Source of the DNA: Endomicrobium sp.
Lineage (GTDB): Bacteria; Elusimicrobiota; Endomicrobiia; Endomicrobiales; Endomicrobiaceae
Length of the DNA stretch: 64,000 nucleotides
Direction: 5' to 3'
Assembly (NCBI GenBank): GCA_031290575.1
Contig: JAITNH010000006.1
Coordinates: forward strand, 1 to 64,000
Shown: piece by piece, positions 17,638 through 27,427 of the stretch
How positions within the stretch are numbered: the first letter of the stretch is position 1
Layout of the letters: each line of letters begins with the position of its first letter
Program-made: the position numbers and the translations under genes
Notes under the pieces: generated by a model
What the model saw: only the letters and a program-made list of their open reading frames with translations
Databases searched by the model: none
Told to the model about the DNA's origin: nothing

Positions 17638-19434
17638 ATGTCTACTGTGAGTATAAGAAATTTTTGCATTATAGCTCATATAAATCATGGTAAAAGTACG
17701 CTTGCTGATAGGCTTCTTGAATATACGGGGACAGTTTCTTGCAGGGAAATGAAAAATCAAATTCTTGACGGTATGGAACTTGAAAAAGAGCGCGGGATAA
17801 CTATAAAAGCTAAAGCTGTAAGAATGGAATATACAGGCAAGAATGACGAAAAGTATATTTTTAATCTAATTGATACTCCAGGCCATGTAGATTTTACTTA
17901 TGAGGTGTCTAGAGCTCTTGTGGCATGTGAAGGTGCAATTTTGGTAATTGATGCCACTCAAGGTGTAGAAGCACAAACACTTGCGAATGCCATGCTTGCG
18001 AAAAATGCAAATCTTGAAATTATTCCAGTTATAAATAAGATAGATTTATCTACAGCAGATGTGTTTGGTGTTTGTGAGCAAATAAAAGGAAGTCTTGATA
18101 TTAATAAAAAAGCCATTCTTGTTAGTGCAAAAGAAGGTATGGGTATAAAAGAAATAATTGATTCTATAATTGCAGATATTCCCTCTGCAAAAATAATAAA
18201 AGAGGAAGCATTATTGGCTTTGGTTTTTGATTCATTTTATGATTCTTATCGTGGAGTTATAGTCATAATAAGGGTTTTTCAAGGTACGATTAAAAAAAAT
18301 ATGAAAGTTAGGCTTATGGCATCCAATGTGCAATATGAAGTTCTTGAAGTTGGATATATGAAAATAAAAATGATTGAATTTAGTGAGGTTTCTTCAGGGG
18401 AAGTTGGATATGTTGTCATGGGAATAAAAAATATTCATGATGTGAAGATCGGCGATACAATTACCGAAAGTGCGAATCCCACGAAACACGCTCATGAAGG
18501 TTACAAGGAAGTAAATCCTTTTGTTTTTGCCGGTGTTTATCCTAACAGTGTATCTGAATATAACGCTTTGAAAATGGCATTGGGAAAACTAAAGCTTTCT
18601 GATTCGTCTCTTGTTTATTCTGCCGAAACTTCAGTAGCTTTGGGATTTGGTTTTAGATGTGGATTTTTAGGATCTTTGCATTTGGATATAGTAAAAGAAA
18701 GACTTGAAAGAGAGTTTGATTTAAATCTTTTAATCACTGCTCCAAATGTTGTGTATGAAATAAAAACTAAAGATAAGATTATTACGATAGATAATCCTGC
18801 TAAATTTCCAGATAATGTAAATATTGAAGATATTTGGGAGCCCTACGTTGAAGCAACTATAATTTGTCCTACAAATTATTTGGGTGCTATGCTTGAATTG
18901 TGTAAAAATAAAAGAGGGAAGCAAGTATCAATGAAATACATGGATGTTAAAGCTAAAACAATGGCATTGAAATATCATATACCTCTTGCAGAAATTATTG
19001 TAGATTTTTATGATAACTTGAAATCCGTTTCAAAGGGCTATGCTTCTTTTGATTATAAACACATTGCTTCACAGCCTGGGGCTTTAGTGAAATTGGAAGT
19101 AATGATAAATGCAAAAGTTGTTGATGCTTTTACTTTTGTAGTTCATAAAGATAAAGCGCAAATTCTTGCACATTATCTTATCGAAAGATTAAAATATATT
19201 ATCCCAAAGCATATGTTTGAAATTCCAATACAGGCTAAGGTTAATAATAAAATCATTGCTAGAGAAACAATATCTGCAATACGTAAAGATGTTCTTGCAA
19301 AATGTTATGGTGGAGACATAACAAGAAAACGCAAACTTCTCGAAAAACAAAAAGAAGGTAAACGTAAAATGAGACAATTTGGTAGAGTTGAAATTCCGCC
19401 TGAGGCATTTATGGCTGTACTAAAAACAAATTGA
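17638..19434 (+). CDS. lepA: Elongation factor 4 (LepA), with an altered P-loop
   Basis: This is a translational GTPase of 598 residues, the normal LepA length. It has switch II DTPGHVDF near residue 80, the NKID motif and the LepA-specific C-terminal domain (YGGDITRKRKLLEKQKEGKRKM). LepA acts on ribosomes during initiation and elongation. The P-loop reads IAHINHGKST where the family has IAHIDHGKST: the conserved Asp is Asn (codon AAT instead of GAT, about 17693). That Asp takes part in monovalent cation binding in translational GTPases, so activity may be altered. The start at 17638 is preferred to a TTG nine bases upstream because the AAGGA site is better placed. Confidence 0.95.
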   Translation: MSTVSIRNFCIIAHINHGKSTLADRLLEYTGTVSCREMKNQILDGMELEKERGITIKAKAVRMEYTGKNDEKYIFNLIDTPGHVDFTYEVSRALVACEGAILVIDATQGVEAQTLANAMLAKNANLEIIPVINKIDLSTADVFGVCEQIKGSLDINKKAILVSAKEGMGIKEIIDSIIADIPSAKIIKEEALLALVFDSFYDSYRGVIVIIRVFQGTIKKNMKVRLMASNVQYEVLEVGYMKIKMIEFSEVSSGEVGYVVMGIKNIHDVKIGDTITESANPTKHAHEGYKEVNPFVFAGVYPNSVSEYNALKMALGKLKLSDSSLVYSAETSVALGFGFRCGFLGSLHLDIVKERLEREFDLNLLITAPNVVYEIKTKDKIITIDNPAKFPDNVNIEDIWEPYVEATIICPTNYLGAMLELCKNKRGKQVSMKYMDVKAKTMALKYHIPLAEIIVDFYDNLKSVSKGYASFDYKHIASQPGALVKLEVMINAKVVDAFTFVVHKDKAQILAHYLIERLKYIIPKHMFEIPIQAKVNNKIIARETISAIRKDVLAKCYGGDITRKRKLLEKQKEGKRKMRQFGRVEIPPEAFMAVLKTN

Positions 19435-19546
19435 ATAGTTCTATTTCTACACATTATATTATAATACATCTTATAATTTTTTGCGTAATACGTTGTTCGT
19501 AGCGTGGGCTGTTTTTTAATAGATAGGAGGTATATTATCAAAAACT

Positions 19547-20320
19547 ATGGAATTTAAGCTTTTTTTAGTAAGTTGTATTTTTTTTGTATTAACTATGCTG
19601 ATGTTGATTATAAAAGGATATTGTAGGACTTCATTGTCACAAAAAATATTTAAGAATGTTTATTCACTGTTTGAGACAGGGTGGACATCTCTTGTGATGG
19701 CGTCTTTTATTATGTTTTTTGTTGTACAAGCCTTTAAAATCCCATCAGGTAGTATGAGAGAAATTCTTATAGAGGGTGATCACTTGTTTGTAAACAAGTT
19801 TATTTATGGTTTTAAAATCCCTTTTATTGGTGATGGTAGACGCTATGCTGCTTTAAGAAATATAAAGCGGGGAGATATAGTTATTTTTCAATGTCCACCT
19901 GAAGCTTTAACAATTACTGAAATGAACGAAGGAATAAAAAAAGATTATATAAAAAGATGTGTGGCTGTTGCAGGTGATAAAGTGGAGATAAAAGATAAAA
20001 AACTTTTTGTAAATGATATATACAAAAAAGATTCTTATGCTGTTTTTAATGATTTTACTGTTTTTAAAAAATTTGATTTATTTGCTGATAATAAATTTTA
20101 TCAGGAGTCCTGGGAACGAGGTAAGTTTACTTCTATGCCCTTGGCTTTTATAAGAGATAATTTTGGACCTGTAGTTATTCCGCAAGGACATTATATGATG
20201 ATGGGTGATAATAGAGATTTTTCTTTTGATTCACGTTTCTGGGGCCCATTACCTGATAAGTATGTGAAGGGCAAAGCATTGTTTTTATATTGGCCATTTA
20301 ATCGTTGGAGAATTTTGTGA
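19547..20320 (+). CDS. lepB: Signal peptidase I
   Basis: The 257-residue protein has two N-terminal hydrophobic segments, then the catalytic Ser in FKIPSGSMREIL near residue 67 and the general-base Lys in DYIKRCVAVAGD near 140. Box E is MMGDNRDFSFDSRFWG near 220. It cleaves signal peptides at the outer face of the inner membrane. An AGGAGG lies about 15 nt before the ATG, further than usual. The stop overlaps the next start (TGATG). Confidence 0.95.
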   Translation: MEFKLFLVSCIFFVLTMLMLIIKGYCRTSLSQKIFKNVYSLFETGWTSLVMASFIMFFVVQAFKIPSGSMREILIEGDHLFVNKFIYGFKIPFIGDGRRYAALRNIKRGDIVIFQCPPEALTITEMNEGIKKDYIKRCVAVAGDKVEIKDKKLFVNDIYKKDSYAVFNDFTVFKKFDLFADNKFYQESWERGKFTSMPLAFIRDNFGPVVIPQGHYMMMGDNRDFSFDSRFWGPLPDKYVKGKALFLYWPFNRWRIL

Positions 20321-20736
20321 TGCATATCGTTTGGTTTTTAACTGCAATTATACTTATAATTTTTGAGATATTGGTACCGTCGTTTTTTTTCTTTGTTTGT
20401 CTAGCTGTGGGTGCTATTTTTGCAGCGATAATGGCTTATTTTATTAGTTTAATATGGCTTGAGTTGATTATTTTTGCGGTTGTGTCAATTCTGTCGTTAT
20501 ATTTTATGATACCGGTATCATGGAAAATGATTAGTAAATCCAAAAGTGTTTTTTCAAATGTAGATGCTCTTATTGGGTCAGAGGCTGTGGTTAGTGAAAA
20601 GATAGCACCGTCAAGAATTGGGTTTGTAAAAGTTTTGGGCGAAGTATGGAGAGCTAGTTCTGATACTGAAATTGAAGCAGGAGAAATAGTAAAAATAAAA
20701 AGTGTAGAAGGAACAACACTTATAGTTAAAAAGTGA
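20320..20736 (+). CDS. NfeD-family membrane protein
   Basis: The 138 residues comprise two or three hydrophobic segments (IVWFLTAIILIIFEILVPSFFFFVCLAVG) followed by a C-terminal OB-fold-like NfeD domain (DALIGSEAVVSEKIAPSRIGFVKVLGEVWRAS). NfeD proteins partner with stomatin/SPFH proteins; the next gene is one, which supports the call. The ATG at 20320 overlaps the lepB stop and has GGAGA upstream. The 16-bp palindrome ATGATACCGGTATCAT lies at 20506-20521. Confidence 0.9.
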   Translation: MHIVWFLTAIILIIFEILVPSFFFFVCLAVGAIFAAIMAYFISLIWLELIIFAVVSILSLYFMIPVSWKMISKSKSVFSNVDALIGSEAVVSEKIAPSRIGFVKVLGEVWRASSDTEIEAGEIVKIKSVEGTTLIVKK

Positions 20737-20802
20737 TATTTTACGATTTAGGCACTAAGTAAAACTATAAATTAAAATACTATAAATCTAAAGGAGAGTA
20801 AA

Positions 20803-21723
20803 ATGTCAATACTTATTTTAGGGTGTCTGGTTTTTGTATTTATTTTTGTGTCAAATTCTATAAAAATAATAAGACAGTATGAAAAGGGTATTGTTGAGAC
20901 TTTAGGAAAGTATACAGGTACAAGAAATTCTGGTGCAAATATTATTGTTCCTATATTCCAAAGGATGTTAAGAGTTGATATGAGAGAGCGTGTTATCGAT
21001 GTTCCTCCACAGAGTGTTATTACAAAGGACAATGTTTCTGTAGTTGTAGATGCTATAATTTATTTTCAGGTTACAGATCCTGTAAAAGTTATTTATAATA
21101 TCGAAAATTTCGCGATAGCTGCTCTAAAACTTGCTCAGACGAATTTGCGTAATGTTATTGGTGATATGGAATTAGATAGTACTCTTACTTCTAGAGAAAA
21201 AATTAATGTTCAATTAAGAGTTGTAATGGATGAAGCTACGGATAAATGGGGGGTAAAAGTTACGAGAGTTGAGATACAAAAAATCGATCCACCAAGAGAT
21301 ATTACTGATGCTATGTCAAAACAAATGAAAGCAGAAAGAGAAAAAAGAGCAAATATTTTAGAAGCCGAGGGTTTAAGACAAGCAGCAATTCTTAAAGCTG
21401 AAGGTGCGAAGCAGGCTGTTATTCTTAATGCTGAAGCTGTGAAGGAAAAGCAAGTTTTAGAAGCGACAGGTGAAGCTGAGGCAATAAAACAAGTTGCAGA
21501 AGCTGAAAAATATAAAATTGAAGTGGTTTATAATGCTATTCATGAAGGGAAACCGACTAATGATCTTGTTGCTATTAAGTATCTTGAGGCGCTTGGCAAA
21601 GTTGCTGATGGTCAAGCAACAAAAATTTTTCTACCTTTGGAAACTGCCGGAATTACGGCATCAATTGGTGGGATAGCGGAGCTGTTTAAAGATACGTCAA
21701 AATTGATGAAACCAGTTAAGTAA
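20803..21723 (+). CDS. Stomatin/slipin-family SPFH protein (QmcA-like)
   Basis: A single N-terminal membrane segment (residues 1-18) is followed by an SPFH/Band 7 domain (RQYEKGIVETLGKYTG, RVIDVPPQSVITKDNV, YFQVTDPVKVIYNIENF). A long coiled coil rich in Ala/Glu/Lys (about residues 180-250) follows. These proteins form membrane-associated oligomers thought to organise membrane microdomains and protease access. The adjacent NfeD gene is the usual partner. AGGAG precedes the start. Confidence 0.93.
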   Translation: MSILILGCLVFVFIFVSNSIKIIRQYEKGIVETLGKYTGTRNSGANIIVPIFQRMLRVDMRERVIDVPPQSVITKDNVSVVVDAIIYFQVTDPVKVIYNIENFAIAALKLAQTNLRNVIGDMELDSTLTSREKINVQLRVVMDEATDKWGVKVTRVEIQKIDPPRDITDAMSKQMKAEREKRANILEAEGLRQAAILKAEGAKQAVILNAEAVKEKQVLEATGEAEAIKQVAEAEKYKIEVVYNAIHEGKPTNDLVAIKYLEALGKVADGQATKIFLPLETAGITASIGGIAELFKDTSKLMKPVK

Positions 21724-21795
21724 TTTTAATGATAAATATAAGAAATTATGTGAATTTTGTCATTATAAAAATTATTGATAACAATCTGAGTTTGT

Positions 21796-22920
21796 ATGGC
21801 TAAAATATTAGGTTTGTATGTACATATTCCGTTTTGTAGACAAAAGTGTTTTTATTGCGATTTTTTTTCGTTAAAATACGATACTGTTTTGGCAGATGCA
21901 TATATAGATGCATTAATTCAAGATGCTTTACGATTTAAAGATAAAAAAATACATTCGATATATATAGGTGGCGGAACGCCTTCAGTATTATCCTTAGGGC
22001 AAATTTGTAAATTTTTACAAGCACTAGTTGAAATTTTTAATTTTTCAGAAGTATCTGAATTTACGTTTGAATTAAATCCTGAATCAACTTCAAAAGAGAA
22101 ATTACATATTCTTAGAAATTTTGGAGTAACCAGATTGAGCTTAGGTCTTCAGTCTGTTGAAGATAAAACTTTAACTTTTTTGGGAAGAATGCATGATTTT
22201 AATAGTTTTTGTGAAATTTATAACGTTATAAGGGAAGAAGAGTTTAATAATATTAACATAGATTTAATATATGGCTTTCCATTTCAAACGATCAAAAAAT
22301 TTGAAATGGTTTTAAAAAGAGTTTTGCTTTTTAATAGTGAGCATTTATCTATTTATCCTTTGTCTGTCGAAAAGGGGACTTCTTTTTATAAAGATGGTAT
22401 TGTTACAAATGATGATATTCAACGAGATATATATGATAAAACAGTTGAAATTTTAGAAAAGAATGGATATATCCATTATGAAATTTCAAACTGGTCTAAA
22501 AAAGATAAGGAATCTTTGCATAATTCGAATTATTGGTGCAATTTTGAATATATAGGTATTGGTGCTGGAGCTTCCGGTTATTTGGGAAGACGAAGGTATA
22601 AAAATATTGAAAATATTAAAAAATACATTGAGTTATCTTTATCTTTGCAAAATGAAAGATATGGAGATGATAATTCGACTTTATTGGAAATTGAAAGTGA
22701 ATATATAAATGATGAACTCTATAAAATAGAAAGAATTATGTTAGGCCTAAGGCTCTTGAATAAAGGAGTAGATTCTAACTGTTTTAACAATCATAAGCAT
22801 CGCAGTGTACTTTTAAAATGTTTGAAAAATGGAACATTAGAGCTAGACAATGGTAGAATAAAACTTTCAAAAGAATCTGTATTTATTTTTAATCAAATTG
22901 TTTCGAAATTTATGAGATGA
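21796..22920 (+). CDS. hemW: Radical SAM protein HemW (coproporphyrinogen III oxidase-like)
   Basis: A 374-residue radical SAM protein with cluster motif CRQKCFYCDF (residues 14-23), IYIGGGTPSVL near 57 and GLQSVEDKTL near 116. The first Cys triad is followed by the F/D seen in HemW rather than in true HemN. HemW is a heme-binding chaperone for heme insertion, not the oxygen-independent oxidase. No heme synthesis gene is seen nearby, so its partner is unclear in an anaerobe. The HemW-type C-terminal domain is present. Confidence 0.9.
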   Translation: MAKILGLYVHIPFCRQKCFYCDFFSLKYDTVLADAYIDALIQDALRFKDKKIHSIYIGGGTPSVLSLGQICKFLQALVEIFNFSEVSEFTFELNPESTSKEKLHILRNFGVTRLSLGLQSVEDKTLTFLGRMHDFNSFCEIYNVIREEEFNNINIDLIYGFPFQTIKKFEMVLKRVLLFNSEHLSIYPLSVEKGTSFYKDGIVTNDDIQRDIYDKTVEILEKNGYIHYEISNWSKKDKESLHNSNYWCNFEYIGIGAGASGYLGRRRYKNIENIKKYIELSLSLQNERYGDDNSTLLEIESEYINDELYKIERIMLGLRLLNKGVDSNCFNNHKHRSVLLKCLKNGTLELDNGRIKLSKESVFIFNQIVSKFMR

Positions 22921-23041
22921 TACTGCTAAAGTAGAAATTGTTTGTTTATAATACTCTGCTTTTATAGGTTCTTAGTTATCAGTGTTAATGCTGTTAAATA
23001 AATTATACAATTAAAAATGTGTATTTATATAAAATTTAGGG

Positions 23042-25657
23042 ATGGTTTCTGATGTGAAGATATTGAAAATTTTAGGCATGATTTTTGGTTCTCAAAAAGA
23101 AAGAGACATAAAAGTAATAAGACCGATAGTTACAAAAGTTAATGCTTTTGAATCTTCTGTTAAGCGACTTACAGATTGTGAATTAAAAAATAAAACTACT
23201 GAATTTAGAAATCGCCTCTCAAATGGAGAGGCATTGAACAATATTCTGCCCGAAGCTTTTGCATGTGTTAGAGAAGCGTCTGTAAGGACAATAGGGTTAA
23301 GGCATTTTGATGTGCAGTTGATAGGTGGGTATATTCTTCATCAAGGCAAAATTGCCGAAATGAAAACAGGCGAAGGAAAAACTTTAGTAGCTACGCTTGC
23401 AGCCTATCTTAATGCTTTGCCACAGAAAGGTGTACATATAATAACTGTAAATGATTATCTTGCAAAAAGAGATAAAGATTGGATGAGTAGAGTCTATGTA
23501 AAACTTGGGCTTACGGTTGGCAATGTTGGACACGAAACAAAAAATGATGGAAGAAAAGAGGCCTATAATTGTGATATAACTTATGTGACAAATAACGAGA
23601 TCGGATTCGATTATTTAAGAGATAACATGCTTATTTCAAAAAATGATAGAGTTCTACGTTCTTTAAACTATGCGATTATAGATGAAGTCGATTCAATTTT
23701 GATCGATGAAGCGAGAACTCCCCTTATTATTTCTGGTGCTGGTGAACGATCAAGTAATAAATATTATATTTCAAATAGAATAGAATCTATGCTTAAAGGC
23801 AGAAAAGTTACTGAAGGTGAAGAAATAAAATCAAAACATGATAATACTGATTTAGCAAAGGGTTACGATTATCTTATAGATGAAAAAAATCATTCAGTAA
23901 TTTTAACAGAAGAAGGTGTTCAAAAAGCTGAAAGAATACTGGGCATAAAAAATATTTATGATGATTTACAATCTGAATGGGTTCACCATATAACGCAAGC
24001 CATAAGGGCACATAATTTATATCGTAGAGATGTAGAGTATGTGGTAAAAGATAGTGAAGTTATAATTGTAGATGAGTTTACAGGAAGACTTGTGCCTGGA
24101 AGAAGATGGTCTGATGGCCTTCATCAAGCTGTTGAAGCAAAAGAAAATTTAAAAATTGCAGATGAAAATCGAACTCTTGCTACAATAACATTCCAAAATT
24201 TTTTTAGAATGTATAAAAAAATTTCAGGCATGACAGGTACGGCCTTAACTGAAACAGCAGAATTTTGGGAAATTTATAAACTTGGTGTTGTTGGAGTTCC
24301 AACAAATAATCCTATGATAAGAAAGGATTATTCTGATGTTATATATAGAACAGAAAAGGAAAAAGATAATGCAATAGTTAGTGAAATTGAATCTTTATGG
24401 AGAAAGTGTCGGCCCGTTCTCGTTGGCACAAGGTCAATAGAAAAATCGGAGAAGATTGCTACAATGCTTCGAAAAAGAGGCATTTCTCATCAAATATTGA
24501 ACGCAAAATACCATGCTCTTGAAGCACAAATTATTGCTGTTGCCGGAGTAAAAGGTGCTGTTACTATCGCTACAAATATGGCTGGCAGGGGTACTGATAT
24601 TGTTCTCGGTGCTGGTGATTTGATTCAAAATGAAGAAATTAAACAGCTTGGTGGTTTGCACATAATAGGTACAGAGAGGCATGAATCGCGAAGAATAGAT
24701 AACCAATTAAGAGGACGTGCCGGTAGACAGGGAGATCCTGGCTCTACGAGGTTTTTTTTGTCCATGGAGGATGAACTTATGCGTCTTTTTGGTTCTGATA
24801 GAATATCTGGAATGATGCAAAAACTTGGTTTGAAGGAAGGTGATGATATACAGCATCCCTGGATATCAAGAGCTGTTGAAGGCGCTCAAAAAAAAGTAGA
24901 AGGAATGAACTTTGATATAAGAAAGCAACTTATAAATTTTGATAATGTTATGAATAAACAAAGAGAAGCAGTTTATAGATTAAGAAATCAAATTCTTGAA
25001 AGTGAAGATGTTTCTGGTATAATTGAAAGTATGATAGATGAATCTATTGATGAAAAACTTTCTATATGGTCCACAGCAAAATATGTAGAAGCCTGGGATT
25101 GGATAAATATAGATGCATGGATGTCTAGAACTTTTGGTGTTGTATATAAAAAAGAAAATCTTGATAATATAAATTATTTGACCAAAGAATTTATTAAAAA
25201 AGATATTTATGAAAAAGTTATTGAAGCATATGAAAAAAGGAAAAATGTAATTGCTTCAGAATTAATCTATCATCTGCAAAAAATGGTACTTTTGCAGATG
25301 ATAGATTCTTCGTGGCACGATCATTTATACGAGCTTGATCAATTAAGACATGGTATTGGTCTTAGAGCTTATGCACAGAAAGATCCAAAAATCGAGTATC
25401 AAAAAGAGTCTTTTGTTTTATTTGAATCTATGATGAAAAGAATAAGAGAAAACGCTGTAGAGTATATATTTAAAATTAATGTTGATATAAAACCGCAAGG
25501 AATAATTTCTGATTTTGAAGAAACAAGTTTAAATCTTGAGAATAATAGTAATTGTAAAAATAGCCAATTAAAATTTAAAGATTTAAACAAAATAGGGAGA
25601 AATGATCTTTGTTTTTGTGGTAGTGGAAAAAAGTATAAAAAATGTTGTGGATTGTGA
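23042..25657 (+). CDS. secA: Preprotein translocase ATPase SecA
   Basis: The 871 residues include Walker A MKTGEGKT near 108, Walker B IIDEVDSILIDEARTPLI near 213, TFQNFFRMYKKISGMTGTA near 380 and GRAGRQGDPGSTRFFLS near 560. The C-terminal zinc site is RNDLCFCGSGKKYKKCCG. SecA pushes preproteins through SecYEG. All motor motifs are intact and length fits the family. The scaffold region contains a perfect 18-bp-arm inverted repeat (25264-25307). A second, low-complexity repeat lies at 24196-24224 over the conserved TFQNFFRMYKK codons. Confidence 0.97.
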   Translation: MVSDVKILKILGMIFGSQKERDIKVIRPIVTKVNAFESSVKRLTDCELKNKTTEFRNRLSNGEALNNILPEAFACVREASVRTIGLRHFDVQLIGGYILHQGKIAEMKTGEGKTLVATLAAYLNALPQKGVHIITVNDYLAKRDKDWMSRVYVKLGLTVGNVGHETKNDGRKEAYNCDITYVTNNEIGFDYLRDNMLISKNDRVLRSLNYAIIDEVDSILIDEARTPLIISGAGERSSNKYYISNRIESMLKGRKVTEGEEIKSKHDNTDLAKGYDYLIDEKNHSVILTEEGVQKAERILGIKNIYDDLQSEWVHHITQAIRAHNLYRRDVEYVVKDSEVIIVDEFTGRLVPGRRWSDGLHQAVEAKENLKIADENRTLATITFQNFFRMYKKISGMTGTALTETAEFWEIYKLGVVGVPTNNPMIRKDYSDVIYRTEKEKDNAIVSEIESLWRKCRPVLVGTRSIEKSEKIATMLRKRGISHQILNAKYHALEAQIIAVAGVKGAVTIATNMAGRGTDIVLGAGDLIQNEEIKQLGGLHIIGTERHESRRIDNQLRGRAGRQGDPGSTRFFLSMEDELMRLFGSDRISGMMQKLGLKEGDDIQHPWISRAVEGAQKKVEGMNFDIRKQLINFDNVMNKQREAVYRLRNQILESEDVSGIIESMIDESIDEKLSIWSTAKYVEAWDWINIDAWMSRTFGVVYKKENLDNINYLTKEFIKKDIYEKVIEAYEKRKNVIASELIYHLQKMVLLQMIDSSWHDHLYELDQLRHGIGLRAYAQKDPKIEYQKESFVLFESMMKRIRENAVEYIFKINVDIKPQGIISDFEETSLNLENNSNCKNSQLKFKDLNKIGRNDLCFCGSGKKYKKCCGL
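25264..25307. repeat. Inverted repeat with 18-bp perfect arms inside secA
   Basis: Arm AATCTATCATCTGCAAAA (25264-25281) and its exact reverse complement (25290-25307) flank an 8-nt loop, AATGGTAC. The segment encodes LIYHLQKMVLLQMIDSSW, which aligns with the SecA family without a gap, so the repeat is not an inserted element. Confidence 0.93.
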
Positions 25658-25889
25658 AATAGCTGAGTTTATTAATATAGTGCTTCAATTAATTAATAAT
25701 TTTATATTATAGTTATTTTTAAATTTTCTATGAGATTTATATATCCATATCAATTGTTTGAAGAAAAATATGTATTAATGCAATGGTTATGTGTTGTTTG
25801 TGTGTGATTTTATCAATAGAGTGTAATGATATGTAAAATGATATAAGTTTATCTAAAATACTGTCATAAAATTAAAAAGATATACATTA

Positions 25890-27416
25890 ATGATTTTAGA
25901 GCAAAGATTTAACAAAATCATATTTTGCACAATAAGCGGTTTGTTAGCGGTATCTGCGTTCCCTAAAATGAATTTGTTTTTTTTAATTTGGATAGCTTTT
26001 GTTCCGCTTATTTTTGTAATTATGAGAACTGGGGTAAAAAACTCTTTTTTTTATAGTTTTATTACAGGATTGGTTTTTAATGCAATTGGCCTGTATTGGC
26101 TTATTCATACACTTCAGTTTAATATGAATTCTTATCTGCAGGCGATAATTGCAGTTTGCATTTTATTGTTCTATCTTGCATTGTATTGGGGAACATGGGG
26201 GATGTCTATATGTTTAGCAAAAAACATCATACAAAAAGCGATTGGCAATGAACTATATTCAACTATTCTTATAATTTTTTTTGGTGCAAGCATGTGGGTT
26301 TTGCTCGAGTATATAAGAACATATTTCCTTACAGGTTTCCCATGGATGCTTATCGGATATTCTCAATTTCAATTTATTGAAATTATACAAATATCTGAAT
26401 TTACAGGTGTTTATGGTGTGTCATTTCTCGTAATATTTTGTAATTTATGCTTTTATTTTTGGATTTCTATAAGCAATGGCAAGAAGTATCTTTATATAGC
26501 TTTAATTTTAAATATTGTTATTATAATTTTCGGAGCATTTAGAGCTGATAGATTTAGATTTTTTGGCAATAAAGAATTTACTGTTTCTATTGTGCAGCCA
26601 AATATTGATCAATATAAAAAATGGGACATTATTTATGAAAAAGAAGTTTTATCCAAACTTAAAAAATATTCTCATGAAATAGCAAAAAATAAAACGGATT
26701 TGGTTTTATGGCCAGAAACTGTTATTACGAAAATTATTCCAGATAATGCAAAAAATATAGCAAATATTGCTGGCGGATTTAATCTTGTAGGTTCTATGTA
26801 TAATGATGAAAACTATAAGTTGTATAATGTTGTTTTAGCTTTTGAAAAAGATATCATTTTCAAAAAGGTACATAAAAAAAACCATTTAGTTCCTTTTGGA
26901 GAATTTATTCCGTTTAGAGGTCTACTATCAAAATTTTTTGCTATTTTAAATAAATTTGACGATTTAACAAAAGGTAGTGATACAAATGTTTTTGATAATG
27001 GTGAAATATATGTTGGTTCTACAATATGTTCAGAAAATTTCTTTTCTGATATTTCAAGAAGATTTGTTCTTGCTGGGGCAAAGGTTCTTACAAATCATAC
27101 AAATGATGCATGGTTTTTTAATACAGCAGCACCACATCAGCATTTTATGATGAATATATTTAGAGCAATTGAAAATCGTAAAGCTGTTATGGTTTCTGCA
27201 AATTCGGGAATTTCGGGTATTGTTGAAGCTTCTGGTGTAATTATTGCTAAAACGATTTCTTCAAAAAACATTTTGCTTAGGGGTATATTTTTTCAGAATG
27301 ATTTCATAACTTTTTATACAAAATATGGTGATTTATTTGTAGATTTATGTGCTATTTTTGTTATGATTATATTTGTATTTTTGTATTTGTTTTTAATATT
27401 AACTGATAAAAAGTAA
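25890..27416 (+). CDS. lnt: Apolipoprotein N-acyltransferase
   Basis: The 508-residue protein has about six N-terminal membrane segments followed by a periplasmic nitrilase domain. Catalytic residues fit Lnt: Glu in LVLWPETVI near residue 275, Lys in HKKNHLVPFGEFIPF near 330, Cys in GSTICSENFF near 380. A last membrane segment closes the C-terminus. It adds the third acyl chain to lipoproteins. The 232-bp gap upstream is AT-rich without a gene, and no clear Shine-Dalgarno sequence precedes the start. Confidence 0.94.
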   Translation: MILEQRFNKIIFCTISGLLAVSAFPKMNLFFLIWIAFVPLIFVIMRTGVKNSFFYSFITGLVFNAIGLYWLIHTLQFNMNSYLQAIIAVCILLFYLALYWGTWGMSICLAKNIIQKAIGNELYSTILIIFFGASMWVLLEYIRTYFLTGFPWMLIGYSQFQFIEIIQISEFTGVYGVSFLVIFCNLCFYFWISISNGKKYLYIALILNIVIIIFGAFRADRFRFFGNKEFTVSIVQPNIDQYKKWDIIYEKEVLSKLKKYSHEIAKNKTDLVLWPETVITKIIPDNAKNIANIAGGFNLVGSMYNDENYKLYNVVLAFEKDIIFKKVHKKNHLVPFGEFIPFRGLLSKFFAILNKFDDLTKGSDTNVFDNGEIYVGSTICSENFFSDISRRFVLAGAKVLTNHTNDAWFFNTAAPHQHFMMNIFRAIENRKAVMVSANSGISGIVEASGVIIAKTISSKNILLRGIFFQNDFITFYTKYGDLFVDLCAIFVMIIFVFLYLFLILTDKK

Positions 27417-27427
27417 AAGGAGTTTAT

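Noticed and set aside
24196-24224. 11-bp-arm inverted repeat in secA (AAATTTTTTTA / TAAAAAAATTT)
   Set aside because: It is made of A/T runs encoding the conserved FQNFFRMYKK codons, so it is expected from composition; not counted as evidence for the repeat family.
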